A DNA stretch of 64,000 bases from Chryseobacterium sp. (GTDB lineage: Bacteria; Bacteroidota; Bacteroidia; Flavobacteriales; Weeksellaceae), in NCBI GenBank assembly GCA_031286615.1, contig JAITUA010000003.1, positions 248,001-312,000 of the forward strand. The letters are read 5' to 3'. This document shows positions 18,736 to 27,916 of this stretch, one piece after another. The notes beneath the pieces are model-generated. The model had not been told where the DNA came from, did no database searches, and saw only the letters and a program-made list of their open reading frames with translations. Every line of letters starts with the position of its first letter. Positions within the stretch are counted from its first letter, which is position 1. A program made the position numbers and the translations under genes.

Positions 18736-18912
18736 ATGAAAAAGGGAATCATCTCACAAGGAAAAAAATTAAACAAAAAAGATTTAAGTACAATCAATGG
18801 AGGTTTGGGCAACGTAAGATGTACCAATTCTTCAGGATATTGCGTATACATCGGGCCTGGATGCAGTGAACTTAAATGCCAGCTTCCTGAACCTCTTGAA
18901 GCTGTTGAGTAA
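18736..18912 (+). CDS. GG-leader cysteine-rich peptide (bacteriocin-like), 1
   Basis: A 58-residue peptide. The leader carries GKKLNKKDLSTINGG, a double-glycine export signal of the kind recognised by peptidase-containing ABC transporters. The core after GG has four cysteines at residues 29, 36, 43 and 48 (C-X6-C-X6-C-X4-C). Flavobacterial peptides with this leader are annotated as bacteriocin-like or RiPP precursors; the activity is unproven. No modification enzyme or transporter gene lies nearby. A very strong hairpin follows 25 bp after the stop. The peptide at 20933 has the same leader and cysteine spacing. Confidence 0.75.
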   Translation: MKKGIISQGKKLNKKDLSTINGGLGNVRCTNSSGYCVYIGPGCSELKCQLPEPLEAVE

Positions 18913-18937
18913 TTAAGCTTCAAAGAAATGATAAAAT

Positions 18938-18977
18938 AATACTTCGGCCGGCTCAAAAATGAGCCGGCCGAAGTATT
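18938..18977. terminator. 18-bp perfect GC-rich hairpin, bidirectional terminator
   Basis: The two arms (18938-18955 and 18960-18977) are perfectly complementary over 18 bp around an AAAA loop. The core is CTTCGGCCGGCTC. It lies between the peptide gene and the convergent SDR gene. Its ends are AT-rich rather than T-only runs. Confidence 0.8.
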
Positions 18978-18998
18978 ATAATGATGAATCATCAAATG

Positions 18999-19763
18999 CT
19001 ATAAAAACATTCCTCCTGAAACTTCAATTCTTTGTCCGTTGATCCATCCTGCATCTTCCGTACACAGGAATGCAACCACACCTCCGATATCATCGGGAAG
19101 TCCTACTCTTCCTAAGGCCGTTGCTCCTGCTACTGCAGCATTGATCTCTTCATTATCTCTCACTCTTCCTCCTCCAAAGTCTGTTTCAATAGCTCCCGGA
19201 GCCACAACATTAGCTTTGATTTTTCTTGATCCTAATTCTTTGGCCATATATTTTGTGAGCATTTCTACTCCCGCTTTTATGGATCCGTAAACAGAAGATC
19301 CCGGTGTTGCAAATCTTGCCAATCCTGAAGACACATTGATAATTCCTCCCCCATCATTGATGAATGGCAAAAATTTCTGAGTCAGGAAAAATACTCCTTT
19401 GAAATGGATGTCTACCACATCATCCAACTGTTCTTCTGTAACTTCCGTAATGGGTGAATATAAAGCTGTTCCTGCATTATTGATCAGGTAATCAATATGA
19501 GTACTTCCTGTATTTTCCTGCAGGTGATTGGTAACGTCTTTTACAAAGGCATCAAAACTTTTAATGTCTTTTGTATCCAGTTGGAAAGCCACAGCATTCT
19601 GCCCCATTGCTTTTATTTCACTCACAACAGCTTCAGCTTCTTCTTTATTGCTTCTGTAAGTAATAATAACATCCAGTCCTTTTTGAGCAATCTTTAGTGC
19701 TGAGTTTTTTCCCAATCCACGGCTTCCTCCGGTTACCAGTGCGATATTTGTTTTTGTGTTCAT
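18999..19763 (-). CDS. SDR family oxidoreductase
   Basis: A 254-residue classical SDR close to the FabG/glucose-dehydrogenase type: TGGSRGLGKN cofactor motif, NNAGTALY, the catalytic serine in INVSSGLARF, YGSIK (YxxxK), and a C terminus with GWINGQRIEVSGGMFL. The ATG at 19763 is chosen because the protein then begins seven residues before the Rossmann strand. It lies 89 bp downstream of an AraC-type regulator on the same strand, which may control it. Confidence 0.87.
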   Translation of the reverse strand: MNTKTNIALVTGGSRGLGKNSALKIAQKGLDVIITYRSNKEEAEAVVSEIKAMGQNAVAFQLDTKDIKSFDAFVKDVTNHLQENTGSTHIDYLINNAGTALYSPITEVTEEQLDDVVDIHFKGVFFLTQKFLPFINDGGGIINVSSGLARFATPGSSVYGSIKAGVEMLTKYMAKELGSRKIKANVVAPGAIETDFGGGRVRDNEEINAAVAGATALGRVGLPDDIGGVVAFLCTEDAGWINGQRIEVSGGMFL

Positions 19764-19852
19764 TTTATTTTGATTATTTTGATGGTACAAAGTTGGGACA
19801 TTTCCTGGCTGAAGTATTTGCTTGAATCAATCTGAAATTTGCAAAATTCAAA

Positions 19853-20791
19853 TCAGGAACGAAATTCCAATGGGGTAAAGGAAGTTTTTCTTTTAAAGAA
19901 ATTAGAAAAATGGGCAATTTCTTCAAAACCCAGTGCATAGGATATCTCTGAAACATTCCATTTGGTTTGCTTTAAGAGTATTTTTGCTTCCTGAGTAATT
20001 CGGTCAGAAATAAATTCAGTGGTTGTTTTTCCAGTGCTTTCTTTTAATCTTTTGTTTAAATAATTGACATGAACCGCCAATCTGTCAGCATAATCTTTCG
20101 CAGTCTTCATCTGCAGTCTCTGATCCCAGGATTCAATAGGAAATTGCCTTTCCAGCAGCTCTATAAACAAAGAAACCACTCTCATAGAGGCATCATTTGA
20201 AGCTGATATTTTAGTAGCAGGCTGTAATTTCTGACCATAATGAATGAGTTCAAGAACATAGTTTCTAATTAAATCATATTTAAAAACATAATCCGAATCT
20301 ATCTCTTTTTTTATTTTTTTAAAAAGGCTTTCAATCTCTTCTGCAAGTCCATTGTCAATTTCAAAAATAGGTACTCCCCCAGGCTGAAAAATAGGAAGAT
20401 CTTCAAGGTTATAATAGGATTTATCTTTAATGAAAAAGTCTTCTGTAAATACACAGAAACTCCCTGACTGATCAGGATCTTCCGGCACCCAATGGTAGGG
20501 AACTTTTGGAGTAGCAAATAATAAGGCGTTCTGTTTTATTGATATTACTTTGTCCGCGTATTCTGCCCTGTTTTTTCCTCTTATAAAGCTTATCTTATAG
20601 TATTTTCTTCTATTATAAGGCATTTCCGAAGTAGCCTTTGCCCTTTCGAGTGTTTGGGCGATATCGAAAACATTAAAGTGTCCGATATCTTTATGAAGTC
20701 CTTTTGGAAAAATACTTTCGAGATCTTTACCTAATTTGGCGGCCATCTCTCTGTAAAAATCTTCCAGTGAGGTATGTTCTACTTTTTCCAT
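19853..20791 (-). CDS. AraC family transcriptional regulator
   Basis: This 312-residue protein has a cupin-like sensor part (about 40-180, with RRKYYKISFIRGKNRAEYAD and a VPYHW motif) and an AraC double helix-turn-helix at the C terminus (KDYADRLAVHVNYLNKRLK, EISYALGFEEIAHFSNFFKR, SFTPLEFR). It shares its layout and several motifs with the gene at 41921, so the two are paralogues. It precedes the SDR gene on the same strand. Confidence 0.88.
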   Translation of the reverse strand: MEKVEHTSLEDFYREMAAKLGKDLESIFPKGLHKDIGHFNVFDIAQTLERAKATSEMPYNRRKYYKISFIRGKNRAEYADKVISIKQNALLFATPKVPYHWVPEDPDQSGSFCVFTEDFFIKDKSYYNLEDLPIFQPGGVPIFEIDNGLAEEIESLFKKIKKEIDSDYVFKYDLIRNYVLELIHYGQKLQPATKISASNDASMRVVSLFIELLERQFPIESWDQRLQMKTAKDYADRLAVHVNYLNKRLKESTGKTTTEFISDRITQEAKILLKQTKWNVSEISYALGFEEIAHFSNFFKRKTSFTPLEFRS

Positions 20792-20932
20792 GACAGATGA
20801 TTTGTAAAATTCAAATATACGAACTTATACATACTAAAAATTTCAAATTAAATCATGTTTTTTCCATATATCGTGACATACTTCATTTATTTTTCTTACA
20901 TTCGTCAAATTAACCTTCTAAAAATCAAAACT

Positions 20933-21091
20933 ATGAAAAATCAAAATTTAACCAACGGAAAAAAATTAAACAAAAGACAATTAAGAGTAATTACCGGAGG
21001 AAAAGAAATGTGTCTTCTACCGGACCTTACTTGTAAGAGAATTTCTTTTGCCTGTGCGGAAATACAATGTCAGCCCGGGATTGAATTATAA
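20933..21091 (+). CDS. GG-leader cysteine-rich peptide (bacteriocin-like), 2
   Basis: A 52-residue peptide; the ATG at 20933 removes an unrelated upstream extension. The leader GKKLNKRQLRVITGG nearly repeats that of the 18736 peptide. The core has cysteines at residues 27, 34, 41 and 46, again C-X6-C-X6-C-X4-C, while most other core residues differ. This points to selection on the cysteine framework, perhaps disulfides or modified thiols. A hairpin terminator follows. No maturation or transport genes are adjacent. Confidence 0.75.
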   Translation: MKNQNLTNGKKLNKRQLRVITGGKEMCLLPDLTCKRISFACAEIQCQPGIEL

Positions 21092-21120
21092 TACACACAA
21101 AAGGCAATGTTATAATAACG

Positions 21121-21150
21121 AATCGCTTCCCCACAAGGAGGCGATTTTTA
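21121..21150 (+). terminator. Hairpin terminator of peptide gene 2
   Basis: A 10-bp stem AATCGCTTCC/GGAGGCGATT (one G-T pair) with loop CCACAA is followed by TTTTATTT. Confidence 0.85.
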
Positions 21151-21270
21151 TTTCAAAATAATAAATTAGTTATTTAAATGATATAACCTCTAACAATTTT
21201 GAACAGGAAAAAAGAAAGACAAGAGCTGTAAATATAGAATCCTCATCGTTAAAGTTTAGCACATAAATGC

Positions 21271-21304
21271 AAAAAACACTCCCAAATACATGGAAGCGTT
21301 TTTT
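21271..21304 (-). terminator. Hairpin terminator of ychF
   Basis: On the minus strand ACGCTTCCA pairs with TGGGAGTGT (two wobble pairs) around ATGTATT-type loop bases, followed by TTTTTT. It lies 26 bp past the ychF stop. Confidence 0.7.
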
Positions 21305-21329
21305 ATTATAAACGAACTTTAATATTTTC

Positions 21330-22421
21330 TTATACATTGAATCTGAAGTGCATGATGTCTCCATCCTGTACTACATATTCTTTACCTTCTACAGAAAGTT
21401 TTCCGGCTTCTTTAATCTTTACTTCAGAACCATAATGGATATAATCATTATATTTGATTACTTCTGCACGGATAAATCCTTTTTCAAAGTCTGTGTGGAT
21501 TACTCCTGCAGCCTGTGGAGCCGTCCATCCCTGTCCGATAGTCCAGGCTCTTACTTCTTTCACTCCAGCTGTAAAATAAGTCTGAAGTTTCAACAGGTCA
21601 TAAGCTTTTCTGATCAAACGGTTAACTCCAGGTTCTGTAAGTCCTAACTCATCAAGGAAAATCTCTCTTTCTTCAAAAGTTTCAAGCTCATTGATATCAG
21701 CTTCAATTTGAGCAGCCAGTACTACAATCTCAGCTCCTTCACCTTTAGCCATTTCTTCAATTTTACTAATCCACTCATTTCCGTTTTTGATAGAGTTTTC
21801 ATCTACGTTGCAAACGTAAAGTACAGGCTTATTGGTCAACAACTGAACTTCTCCGATAATTGATTTTGTAAAATCATCTACAGCAAATTCTCTTGCATTT
21901 TTACCATCCTCAAGAAATTTCTGTAAGTTCTGAAGCGTTTCGTAAGTAAGAATATCTTCTTTCTTTCCTGACTTAATGAATTTTTTAGCTTTTTCAACTG
22001 CTTTTCCTACGGTTTCAAGGTCTTTCAGCTGAAGCTCTATATCAATAATTTCTTTATCTCTTAACGGATCTACTGAACCTTCTACGTGAACGATATTTCC
22101 GTTATCAAAACATCTTAAAACGTGAATGATTGCTTCACATTCACGGATATTAGCTAAGAACTGGTTCCCCAATCCTTCTCCTTTGCTGGCTCCTTTTACA
22201 AGACCTGCAATATCAACAATCTCAACTACCGCTGGTAAAACTCTCTCAGGTTTTACGATTTTCTCCAGTTCAAATAATCTCTGATCCGGTACAGAAACCG
22301 TTCCAAGGTTCGGTTCAATAGTACAGAAAGGATAGTTTGCTGATTGAGCTTTTGCATTACTCAAACAGTTAAAAAGAGTTGATTTACCTACATTCGGCAG
22401 GCCTACGATTCCACATTTCAT
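21330..22421 (-). CDS. ychF: Redox-regulated ATPase YchF (Obg-family)
   Basis: This 363-residue member of the Obg GTPase family prefers ATP. Motifs are GLPNVGKST (P-loop), NYPFCTIEPN, DIAGLVKGASKGEGLGNQFL (the switch/G3 region), and a C-terminal TGS domain with TDFEKGFIRAEVIKYNDY. It binds ribosomes and influences stress responses. It is monocistronic with its own terminator. Confidence 0.95.
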   Translation of the reverse strand: MKCGIVGLPNVGKSTLFNCLSNAKAQSANYPFCTIEPNLGTVSVPDQRLFELEKIVKPERVLPAVVEIVDIAGLVKGASKGEGLGNQFLANIRECEAIIHVLRCFDNGNIVHVEGSVDPLRDKEIIDIELQLKDLETVGKAVEKAKKFIKSGKKEDILTYETLQNLQKFLEDGKNAREFAVDDFTKSIIGEVQLLTNKPVLYVCNVDENSIKNGNEWISKIEEMAKGEGAEIVVLAAQIEADINELETFEEREIFLDELGLTEPGVNRLIRKAYDLLKLQTYFTAGVKEVRAWTIGQGWTAPQAAGVIHTDFEKGFIRAEVIKYNDYIHYGSEVKIKEAGKLSVEGKEYVVQDGDIMHFRFNV

Positions 22422-22546
22422 ATTGTAAAATTCAAAGTTTAAGGTTTAGGAGTAATCCAGGGTTTCTCCAACTTTAAACATTGAATTCTGAACCTTGAAT
22501 TACGAGTGTGCAAAGATAGTGATTTTTGAGAGAGTTTCATAATAAA

Positions 22547-22574
22547 AAAATCTGCCAATATTCTGACAGATTTT
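22547..22574 (-). terminator. Hairpin terminator of the ferritin gene
   Basis: Stem AAAATCTG/CAGATTTT spans a 12-nt loop. On the minus strand it ends in a T-run, 27 bp after the ferritin stop. Confidence 0.65.
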
Positions 22575-22600
22575 ATAAAGGTTCGGATTCACCGGCTGTT

Positions 22601-23152
22601 TTATGGATTATCTCCCGTAGCATTCTGAGCCAGCGGAACATCATTCGGTGCTTCCTGCAAAGTTTTATCTAAAGTAAATAAAGACTCATCAGTAGCTCTG
22701 TCACCGCCAGCAATTTTTAATTTATCAATTAAGTTTTGAGCTAATGTTTCTTCTTCAATCTGTTCCTGTACAAACCACTGCATGAAATTCCATGTTGCCC
22801 AGTCTTTTTCTTCCAATGAAAGATCTACAATTCTGTAAATAGCCGTTGTATTGTCTACTTCATGTTTAAAAACTCCGTCAAAACAAGCTGTAAGGTTTTC
22901 CGGATCTGCCGGAGGAGCAGGAATAGCATCTACTTTTGGTTTTCCACCTCTATTCAGTACATATTCCATGAATTTGATTGAATGATTTCTTTCTTCCTGA
23001 GCATGGCGGTAAAGGAAGTTGGCAATGCCTTGATAGCCTTTATCATCTGCCCAAATTCCATAAGATAAAAAAACGTGTGAAGCATGAATTTCTTTATTCA
23101 TCTGATCACTTAGTGCCTTTTCCATGTTGTCGGAAAGTCTTTTAGTATTCAT
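22601..23152 (-). CDS. Ferritin
   Basis: This 183-residue non-heme ferritin stores iron in a 24-subunit shell. The ferroxidase ligands are visible in MNKEIHASHVFLSYG (Glu 21 area), YRHAQEERNHSIKFMEY (the E-x2-H site), and WFVQEQIEEE on the last long helix. The C-terminal tail after the helices (about 145-183) is longer than in E. coli FtnA and ends in ATGDNP. It is monocistronic. Confidence 0.93.
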   Translation of the reverse strand: MNTKRLSDNMEKALSDQMNKEIHASHVFLSYGIWADDKGYQGIANFLYRHAQEERNHSIKFMEYVLNRGGKPKVDAIPAPPADPENLTACFDGVFKHEVDNTTAIYRIVDLSLEEKDWATWNFMQWFVQEQIEEETLAQNLIDKLKIAGGDRATDESLFTLDKTLQEAPNDVPLAQNATGDNP

Positions 23153-23296
23153 AATTTTATATTTTGGTGATTATGGAATGAATCATGCAAAAATGATTCC
23201 GATGCAATTTATAATTTAAACACAATTATTCACCTATACCTTATATTAATTTGAAAATCAGTATTTTAGTATGATAATTTATAGTTATTCTAAAAT

Positions 23297-23327
23297 AAAA
23301 CCCCAGTTCTATTGGAGAACTGAGGTT
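23297..23327 (-). terminator. Hairpin terminator of the GH10-like gene
   Basis: AAACCCCAGTTCT pairs with AGAACTGAGGTTT (one mismatch) around a 5-nt loop, with a T-rich run after it on the minus strand. Confidence 0.75.
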
Positions 23328-23370
23328 TAAATTATAATTGAAATAACATTTTTGCACTTTATCAAAAAAT

Positions 23371-24990
23371 CTATTTAATTTTTCTGGCGATGTAGTCACT
23401 TTCATTTCCTAATCTGTCGATGGCTTTTATAGCAAGTGCACTCAGTTTTTTACCGTCTTTAAATTTAGGAATGTCTTTTGAAAGGGTATCAAGCGTTAAA
23501 ATTTCGGTTTGCCATACTCCATCGTATTGAGTAAAAAGAACCCACTGGAAAACATCAGCAGCATTTTTTGTACTCCAGCTTGTCTGTGCAAAGCTTCCGT
23601 TGTCTGCAATAAATAATGTAGGAGTCTGCAATGGAACAGCCTTTATCCATGGAGATTTTGGCACCAATGCTTTTTCACTGTATGGTCCGTTTTTCAAAGC
23701 AGGCAGCATATTTGGATTTTTGGTAAGTCCGGCAATACTCCAATGAATTTCTCCGGCATCATTTTTCAGGATATTTCTGGAAATTGCAATCTGATTCTTG
23801 ATTTCTGTCGGACGGTCCGATACTTTAACCTCAACGGTGTTCAAGCCCGGCCATAAGTGACGGTTCATAGTGTTTTCAGATTGCCACCAGCTTAACAAGG
23901 CTTCAAAGCTTTGTCCTTTGGAATCAATAGGCCAGTAAAGCTGTGGTGAAAAATAATCTACCCAGCCTTTATTTAACCATAATTTAGCATCTGCGTATAG
24001 CTCGTCATATTGTGAAGATCCTACTACTCCTGCAGGATATCCGGGTTTCCATATTCCGAACGGGCTGATCCCGAATCTTACGTTATTTTTTTCAGCATGG
24101 ATTTCTTTATAGATACGTTCTACAAATTTGTTAACGTTATCTCTTCTCCAATCTGCTCTGGATAATGTGCCGCCACTGCTTACATAAGCGTTCCATGTTG
24201 CATTATCGGGAAAATCGGCACCTCTGTTATAAGTTGCGTAAGGATAGAAGTAATCATCAAAATGTACGGCATCAATATCATATCTTTTCACAATGTCTTT
24301 TACAACATTGGATACGTGGCCTTGTGTTTTTGGATTGGCAGGATCAAACCAGTACATTCCGTTTTTTAATCTTAAAACAATATCGGACAGTTTATTGGCC
24401 ATTGAAAGATTATTCACGGCACCACCGTTGGTATGGTGTGCACGGTAAGGATTTAACCAGACATGCAGTTCCAAACCTCTTTTGTGAGCTTCTTCTATCC
24501 AAAACTGAAGTGGATCATAGTTGGGTGAAGGAGCTTTTCCTGTTTCCCCAGTCAAGAAGTAAGACCAAGGTTCAATATTACTTGTATAGAGGGCATCCGC
24601 AGAAGGCCTGATCTGAAAGATAGCTGCATTAAAATTATTATCTCTCAACATATCAAGCATACTGATTGCTTCTGCTTTTTGCTGTTCTACCGTAAGATCA
24701 TTTCTTGAAGGCCAGTTGATATTGGCTACACTCGCAATCCAAGCTCCACGGAATTCTCTTTTAATTTCCGGAAGATTGGTTCTGAAATTTTCTTCAGTTG
24801 AAGCCGGAGTTCCTGTAGTAGGTTTTGTTGTTACGACAGGTACTTTTGGCGGGGTTGTATTATTGGTAGGTTTTGTCGGATTCTTCGTTGAAGGAGTTTT
24901 TACAACATTGTTCTGAACGGAACAAGATATATTAAAAGATATTGCAAAAAAACCTGCTATACAGACTAATTTTATTTTATTGATTTTCAT
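23371..24990 (-). CDS. Family 10 glycosylhydrolase-like lipoprotein (GHL10)
   Basis: A 539-residue protein with a lipoprotein signal ending SFNISC, a proline/threonine-rich linker (about 28-70), then the glycosylhydrolase-like (beta/alpha)8 domain PF02638: REFRGAWIASVANINWPS, NFNAAIFQIRPSADALY, ELHVWLNPYRAH, DIDAVHFDDYFYPY, FGISPFGIW and YFSPQLYWPID. A C-terminal beta domain follows from about 440. Relatives act on peptidoglycan-type or other glycans at the cell surface; the substrate here is unknown. Confidence 0.85.
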   Translation of the reverse strand: MKINKIKLVCIAGFFAISFNISCSVQNNVVKTPSTKNPTKPTNNTTPPKVPVVTTKPTTGTPASTEENFRTNLPEIKREFRGAWIASVANINWPSRNDLTVEQQKAEAISMLDMLRDNNFNAAIFQIRPSADALYTSNIEPWSYFLTGETGKAPSPNYDPLQFWIEEAHKRGLELHVWLNPYRAHHTNGGAVNNLSMANKLSDIVLRLKNGMYWFDPANPKTQGHVSNVVKDIVKRYDIDAVHFDDYFYPYATYNRGADFPDNATWNAYVSSGGTLSRADWRRDNVNKFVERIYKEIHAEKNNVRFGISPFGIWKPGYPAGVVGSSQYDELYADAKLWLNKGWVDYFSPQLYWPIDSKGQSFEALLSWWQSENTMNRHLWPGLNTVEVKVSDRPTEIKNQIAISRNILKNDAGEIHWSIAGLTKNPNMLPALKNGPYSEKALVPKSPWIKAVPLQTPTLFIADNGSFAQTSWSTKNAADVFQWVLFTQYDGVWQTEILTLDTLSKDIPKFKDGKKLSALAIKAIDRLGNESDYIARKIK

Positions 24991-25093
24991 ATTTTATCCT
25001 AAGAGAGAGTTTCAGAATTGTTAAATGGCAAAACTAATGATATAAAGAGAATTCTAAAAATCTTATCCCCTAAAATTTAGTTAAAACAAAAAA

Positions 25094-25113
25094 GTGCAGA
25101 ATAAATCCTGCAC
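25094..25113 (-). terminator. Hairpin terminator of the MFS gene
   Basis: GTGCAG/CTGCAC stem with an 8-nt loop; the minus strand continues with TTTTTTG. Confidence 0.75.
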
Positions 25114-25141
25114 CTCGATTAAATATAAAAAGTATGAATTA

Positions 25142-26557
25142 TTAAACTTCCGAAAGATTTTCTGTGCTAATATGTGAATTTTCAGTTTCTATATTTTCTT
25201 CATCCGTCAGATCTGTTTTATAGGTTTCCTTAATAAATAAAATATTAACAACAATTGCTAAAAAAACAAGGAAAATAGGATAAACCAAACCTATAAAAGG
25301 GGCTATAGCCGTACTTACTACAAATGATGTTTTAATAAATTCTGTTACAAACGTAGTTGCACCACCAATAAAACCATTTCCTATATTCTGAGCAAACCCC
25401 ATACTTGTATAACGAATTTTTGTTGGGAAAATCTCCAGCATAAATGCACCTAAAGGTCCATAAGTTGCAGCCCCCGCTACAGAAAGCAAGAAACTAACTC
25501 CCATTATCTTCAATTTCGCGGCCGTACTGATTGGGTGAACTTCTGTTAAGCCTCCCGGGTTTCCAATCTGCATAAATAAATAGAACGAAATTGGAATTAG
25601 AATCAAGCTTGAAACCAATCCGCAAATCAACACTTTTTTACGTCCTATCTTATCACTTAAGGCACCAAAATACTGGTAAAAATAAGCACTGAAAAATGTC
25701 ACAACACCTGTAATCAATAAAACAGTTGTATCTTCTAGTTTTACGGCACGCTGCATGAAAAATAAAGTAACGAACAAACTCGTCTGCATTACCGAACTTT
25801 GTGCAGCATTGCCTCCAAAGATTGCTTTAAGCATTGTTTTCACATTTCCTTTTGTAGTGAAGGCTTCTTTTACCGGCGCCTTACTTGTTTTTCCTGCTTT
25901 TTTTAATTCTTCAAAAACAGGACTTTCATGCAGTTTCTTTCTTACAAAATAACTCAACATTACCAAGATTGAACTTAACAAGAAAGGAATTCTCCATCCA
26001 AAACTATTAAAGTCCGCTTCAGACATTGAACTTCTTGTAATGAAAATCACTATAAGACAAACCAATAGACCAATAGGAACAGTTGCCTGAATAAATCCTG
26101 TATAAAAACCTCTTTTGTTTGTCGGAGCGTGCTCTGCCACATAGATTACAGCTCCTGCATATTCACCGCTTATTGCCAATCCCTGCATCAATCTGCAAAC
26201 CAGCAGTAATATTGGAGCAGCCCAGCCGATACTCGAAAAATTAGGAATACATCCAATTAAAAATGTTGATGCTCCCATTAAAATTAAAGATAAAAGAAAT
26301 GAATACTTCCTTCCCACTTTATCTCCGATACTTCCGAAAATAAGCGAGCCTATTGGCCGGAACATAAATGATGAAGCCACTACGGCCAATGTTTCCAAAA
26401 AGTGTGAAGAACCATCGGCAGGAAAAAGATTCACAGAAAGTGAGGTTGCTAAAATAATTGCCAGAAACATATCGTACCATTCGATCAGTGTTCCTGCAGA
26501 TGAAGCGATGATTATTGTGCGAATATTGTTTTCAGGTCGTTGTATTGTATTATCCAT
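25142..26557 (-). CDS. MFS transporter, metabolite:H+ symporter (MHS) type
   Basis: Twelve membrane helices over 471 residues. The start SSAGTLIEWYDMFLA and the loop 2-3 motif GDKVGRKYSFLLSL are typical of the MHS family (ProP, citrate, ketoglutarate and shikimate porters), as is LMQGLAISGEYAGAVIYVAEH. The substrate is probably a small organic acid or zwitterion but cannot be named. It is 30 bp downstream of a porin gene on the same strand, so the pair likely forms an uptake route through outer and inner membrane. Confidence 0.87.
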   Translation of the reverse strand: MDNTIQRPENNIRTIIIASSAGTLIEWYDMFLAIILATSLSVNLFPADGSSHFLETLAVVASSFMFRPIGSLIFGSIGDKVGRKYSFLLSLILMGASTFLIGCIPNFSSIGWAAPILLLVCRLMQGLAISGEYAGAVIYVAEHAPTNKRGFYTGFIQATVPIGLLVCLIVIFITRSSMSEADFNSFGWRIPFLLSSILVMLSYFVRKKLHESPVFEELKKAGKTSKAPVKEAFTTKGNVKTMLKAIFGGNAAQSSVMQTSLFVTLFFMQRAVKLEDTTVLLITGVVTFFSAYFYQYFGALSDKIGRKKVLICGLVSSLILIPISFYLFMQIGNPGGLTEVHPISTAAKLKIMGVSFLLSVAGAATYGPLGAFMLEIFPTKIRYTSMGFAQNIGNGFIGGATTFVTEFIKTSFVVSTAIAPFIGLVYPIFLVFLAIVVNILFIKETYKTDLTDEENIETENSHISTENLSEV

Positions 26558-26587
26558 ATAATTAATTTTCCATTTAAATAGTAAAGT

Positions 26588-27916
26588 TTAAAACATAAAA
26601 AAAGTGGCAAGGTGAAAACGATTATTTCTTGCATTATATTCATTCCCTATTCCTCGTCCGTTATTTTGAGCATCACCCCATTTTGCAACTGTATTTTCAA
26701 CTTCAAATCTCAGTTTTATGGTTTTACTTAAAAACCAATCAACTCTTGGAACTACTCTCCACAGCTGATCTACACTTCTTCCACCCTGAGTTGCTGAAAC
26801 TGCTCCCCAGGAAGAAGTCACCCCATATGTTGTTGCAACCCGACCCTCAACCGGATCATTGACTCCCATATTTTTTACAATTCCTGCATACAAACCAAAC
26901 GCTACTTTTTTATCAGTTGTCTGCTGGAAATCAATCCATGCACTTCTTGTATTCATTGTGCGGTATAAATCATAAGTTCCCGGTGCAGAATATCCTATAA
27001 AACCACCCAGCATCACGAGAGAAGCAGCATTTTGAGCAACCATTGCTGATGTACTTATCGTTAAATGCTTTGTAATCAACCTCATATAAGCTAAGGCAGT
27101 AAAGCTTTTTACAGTTTCAGTGTTTACGATTGGTGGATTTCCTGAAGATAATTGAGGTCTCAAAACTTCATACTGTCCGGCCAAACCTGCAACAAAAGCT
27201 TTAGATTTATACTGAAACTGCAAATGTGAGGAAGGAATTCCGCTATCTCGATATGGTGCTGTATTTGGGGTAAAGTCGCGTTGGGAATTAATAGCAGCAA
27301 TCATTTTAACGTTCGCTCCCAGTTTCTGAGTCAATCTTATTTGGGGATTTCTGTTTAGTGCAAAAATCGGAGAACCTGTACTGTAATTAACTACATTCGG
27401 AAGGCAATCTAAAATTACCATAGGATGCCAGTACTGACCAATTCCCAATTGTGTTTTTTCCCAATCTAAAGTAACATAAGCGTGACGAAGCCTTAATTCA
27501 TTAATTCCTGCTTCTGTAGAACCAAAGAATTCGGCCTCTAAAATTCCATTGGTTTTTGCGCCTAAAACCTCTGGTCCTTTTACATTAATCCCAGCTCTTG
27601 AAACTACCGAAAGCATGTGGAATTTGGGTGCATCATTTATATCTACTCCCTTTACATCCAAAGCTCTGTCTCTTGGGTATAAAGGGACTATATTTTCCCC
27701 TGCACCAATATTCTGCCTTGTATCATAAAAAGCATCATTACGGATAAATCCATAGAAACTGACTTTTACAGGACTTTCTTTAACTTTTTCAATTGATTTT
27801 ATGAGTGCACTACTTTCTAAAGAGTCAGATTTTTTTTCAGAAGTTTGTTGAGCGACTACGGGAACGGTTGATAACAAAGCCACACAGTACAATAATTGCA
27901 CAATTTTTCGTTTCAT
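26588..27916 (-). CDS. Outer membrane porin, DcaP-like
   Basis: A signal peptide (cleavage near VVAQ), a short helical segment, then a beta-barrel of alternating strands from about residue 50 (VKVSFYGFIRNDAFYDTRQ), ending with HLATFFMF, a terminal aromatic as in outer-membrane barrels. The GQYWHPM segment and the overall pattern resemble DcaP-type porins. First gene of the operon with the MHS transporter. Confidence 0.75.
   Translation of the reverse strand: MKRKIVQLLYCVALLSTVPVVAQQTSEKKSDSLESSALIKSIEKVKESPVKVSFYGFIRNDAFYDTRQNIGAGENIVPLYPRDRALDVKGVDINDAPKFHMLSVVSRAGINVKGPEVLGAKTNGILEAEFFGSTEAGINELRLRHAYVTLDWEKTQLGIGQYWHPMVILDCLPNVVNYSTGSPIFALNRNPQIRLTQKLGANVKMIAAINSQRDFTPNTAPYRDSGIPSSHLQFQYKSKAFVAGLAGQYEVLRPQLSSGNPPIVNTETVKSFTALAYMRLITKHLTISTSAMVAQNAASLVMLGGFIGYSAPGTYDLYRTMNTRSAWIDFQQTTDKKVAFGLYAGIVKNMGVNDPVEGRVATTYGVTSSWGAVSATQGGRSVDQLWRVVPRVDWFLSKTIKLRFEVENTVAKWGDAQNNGRGIGNEYNARNNRFHLATFFMF

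Noticed and set aside
24165-24611. 148-codon + strand frame inside the GH10-like gene
   Set aside because: Antisense shadow of the conserved (beta/alpha)8 domain; no recognisable protein features.
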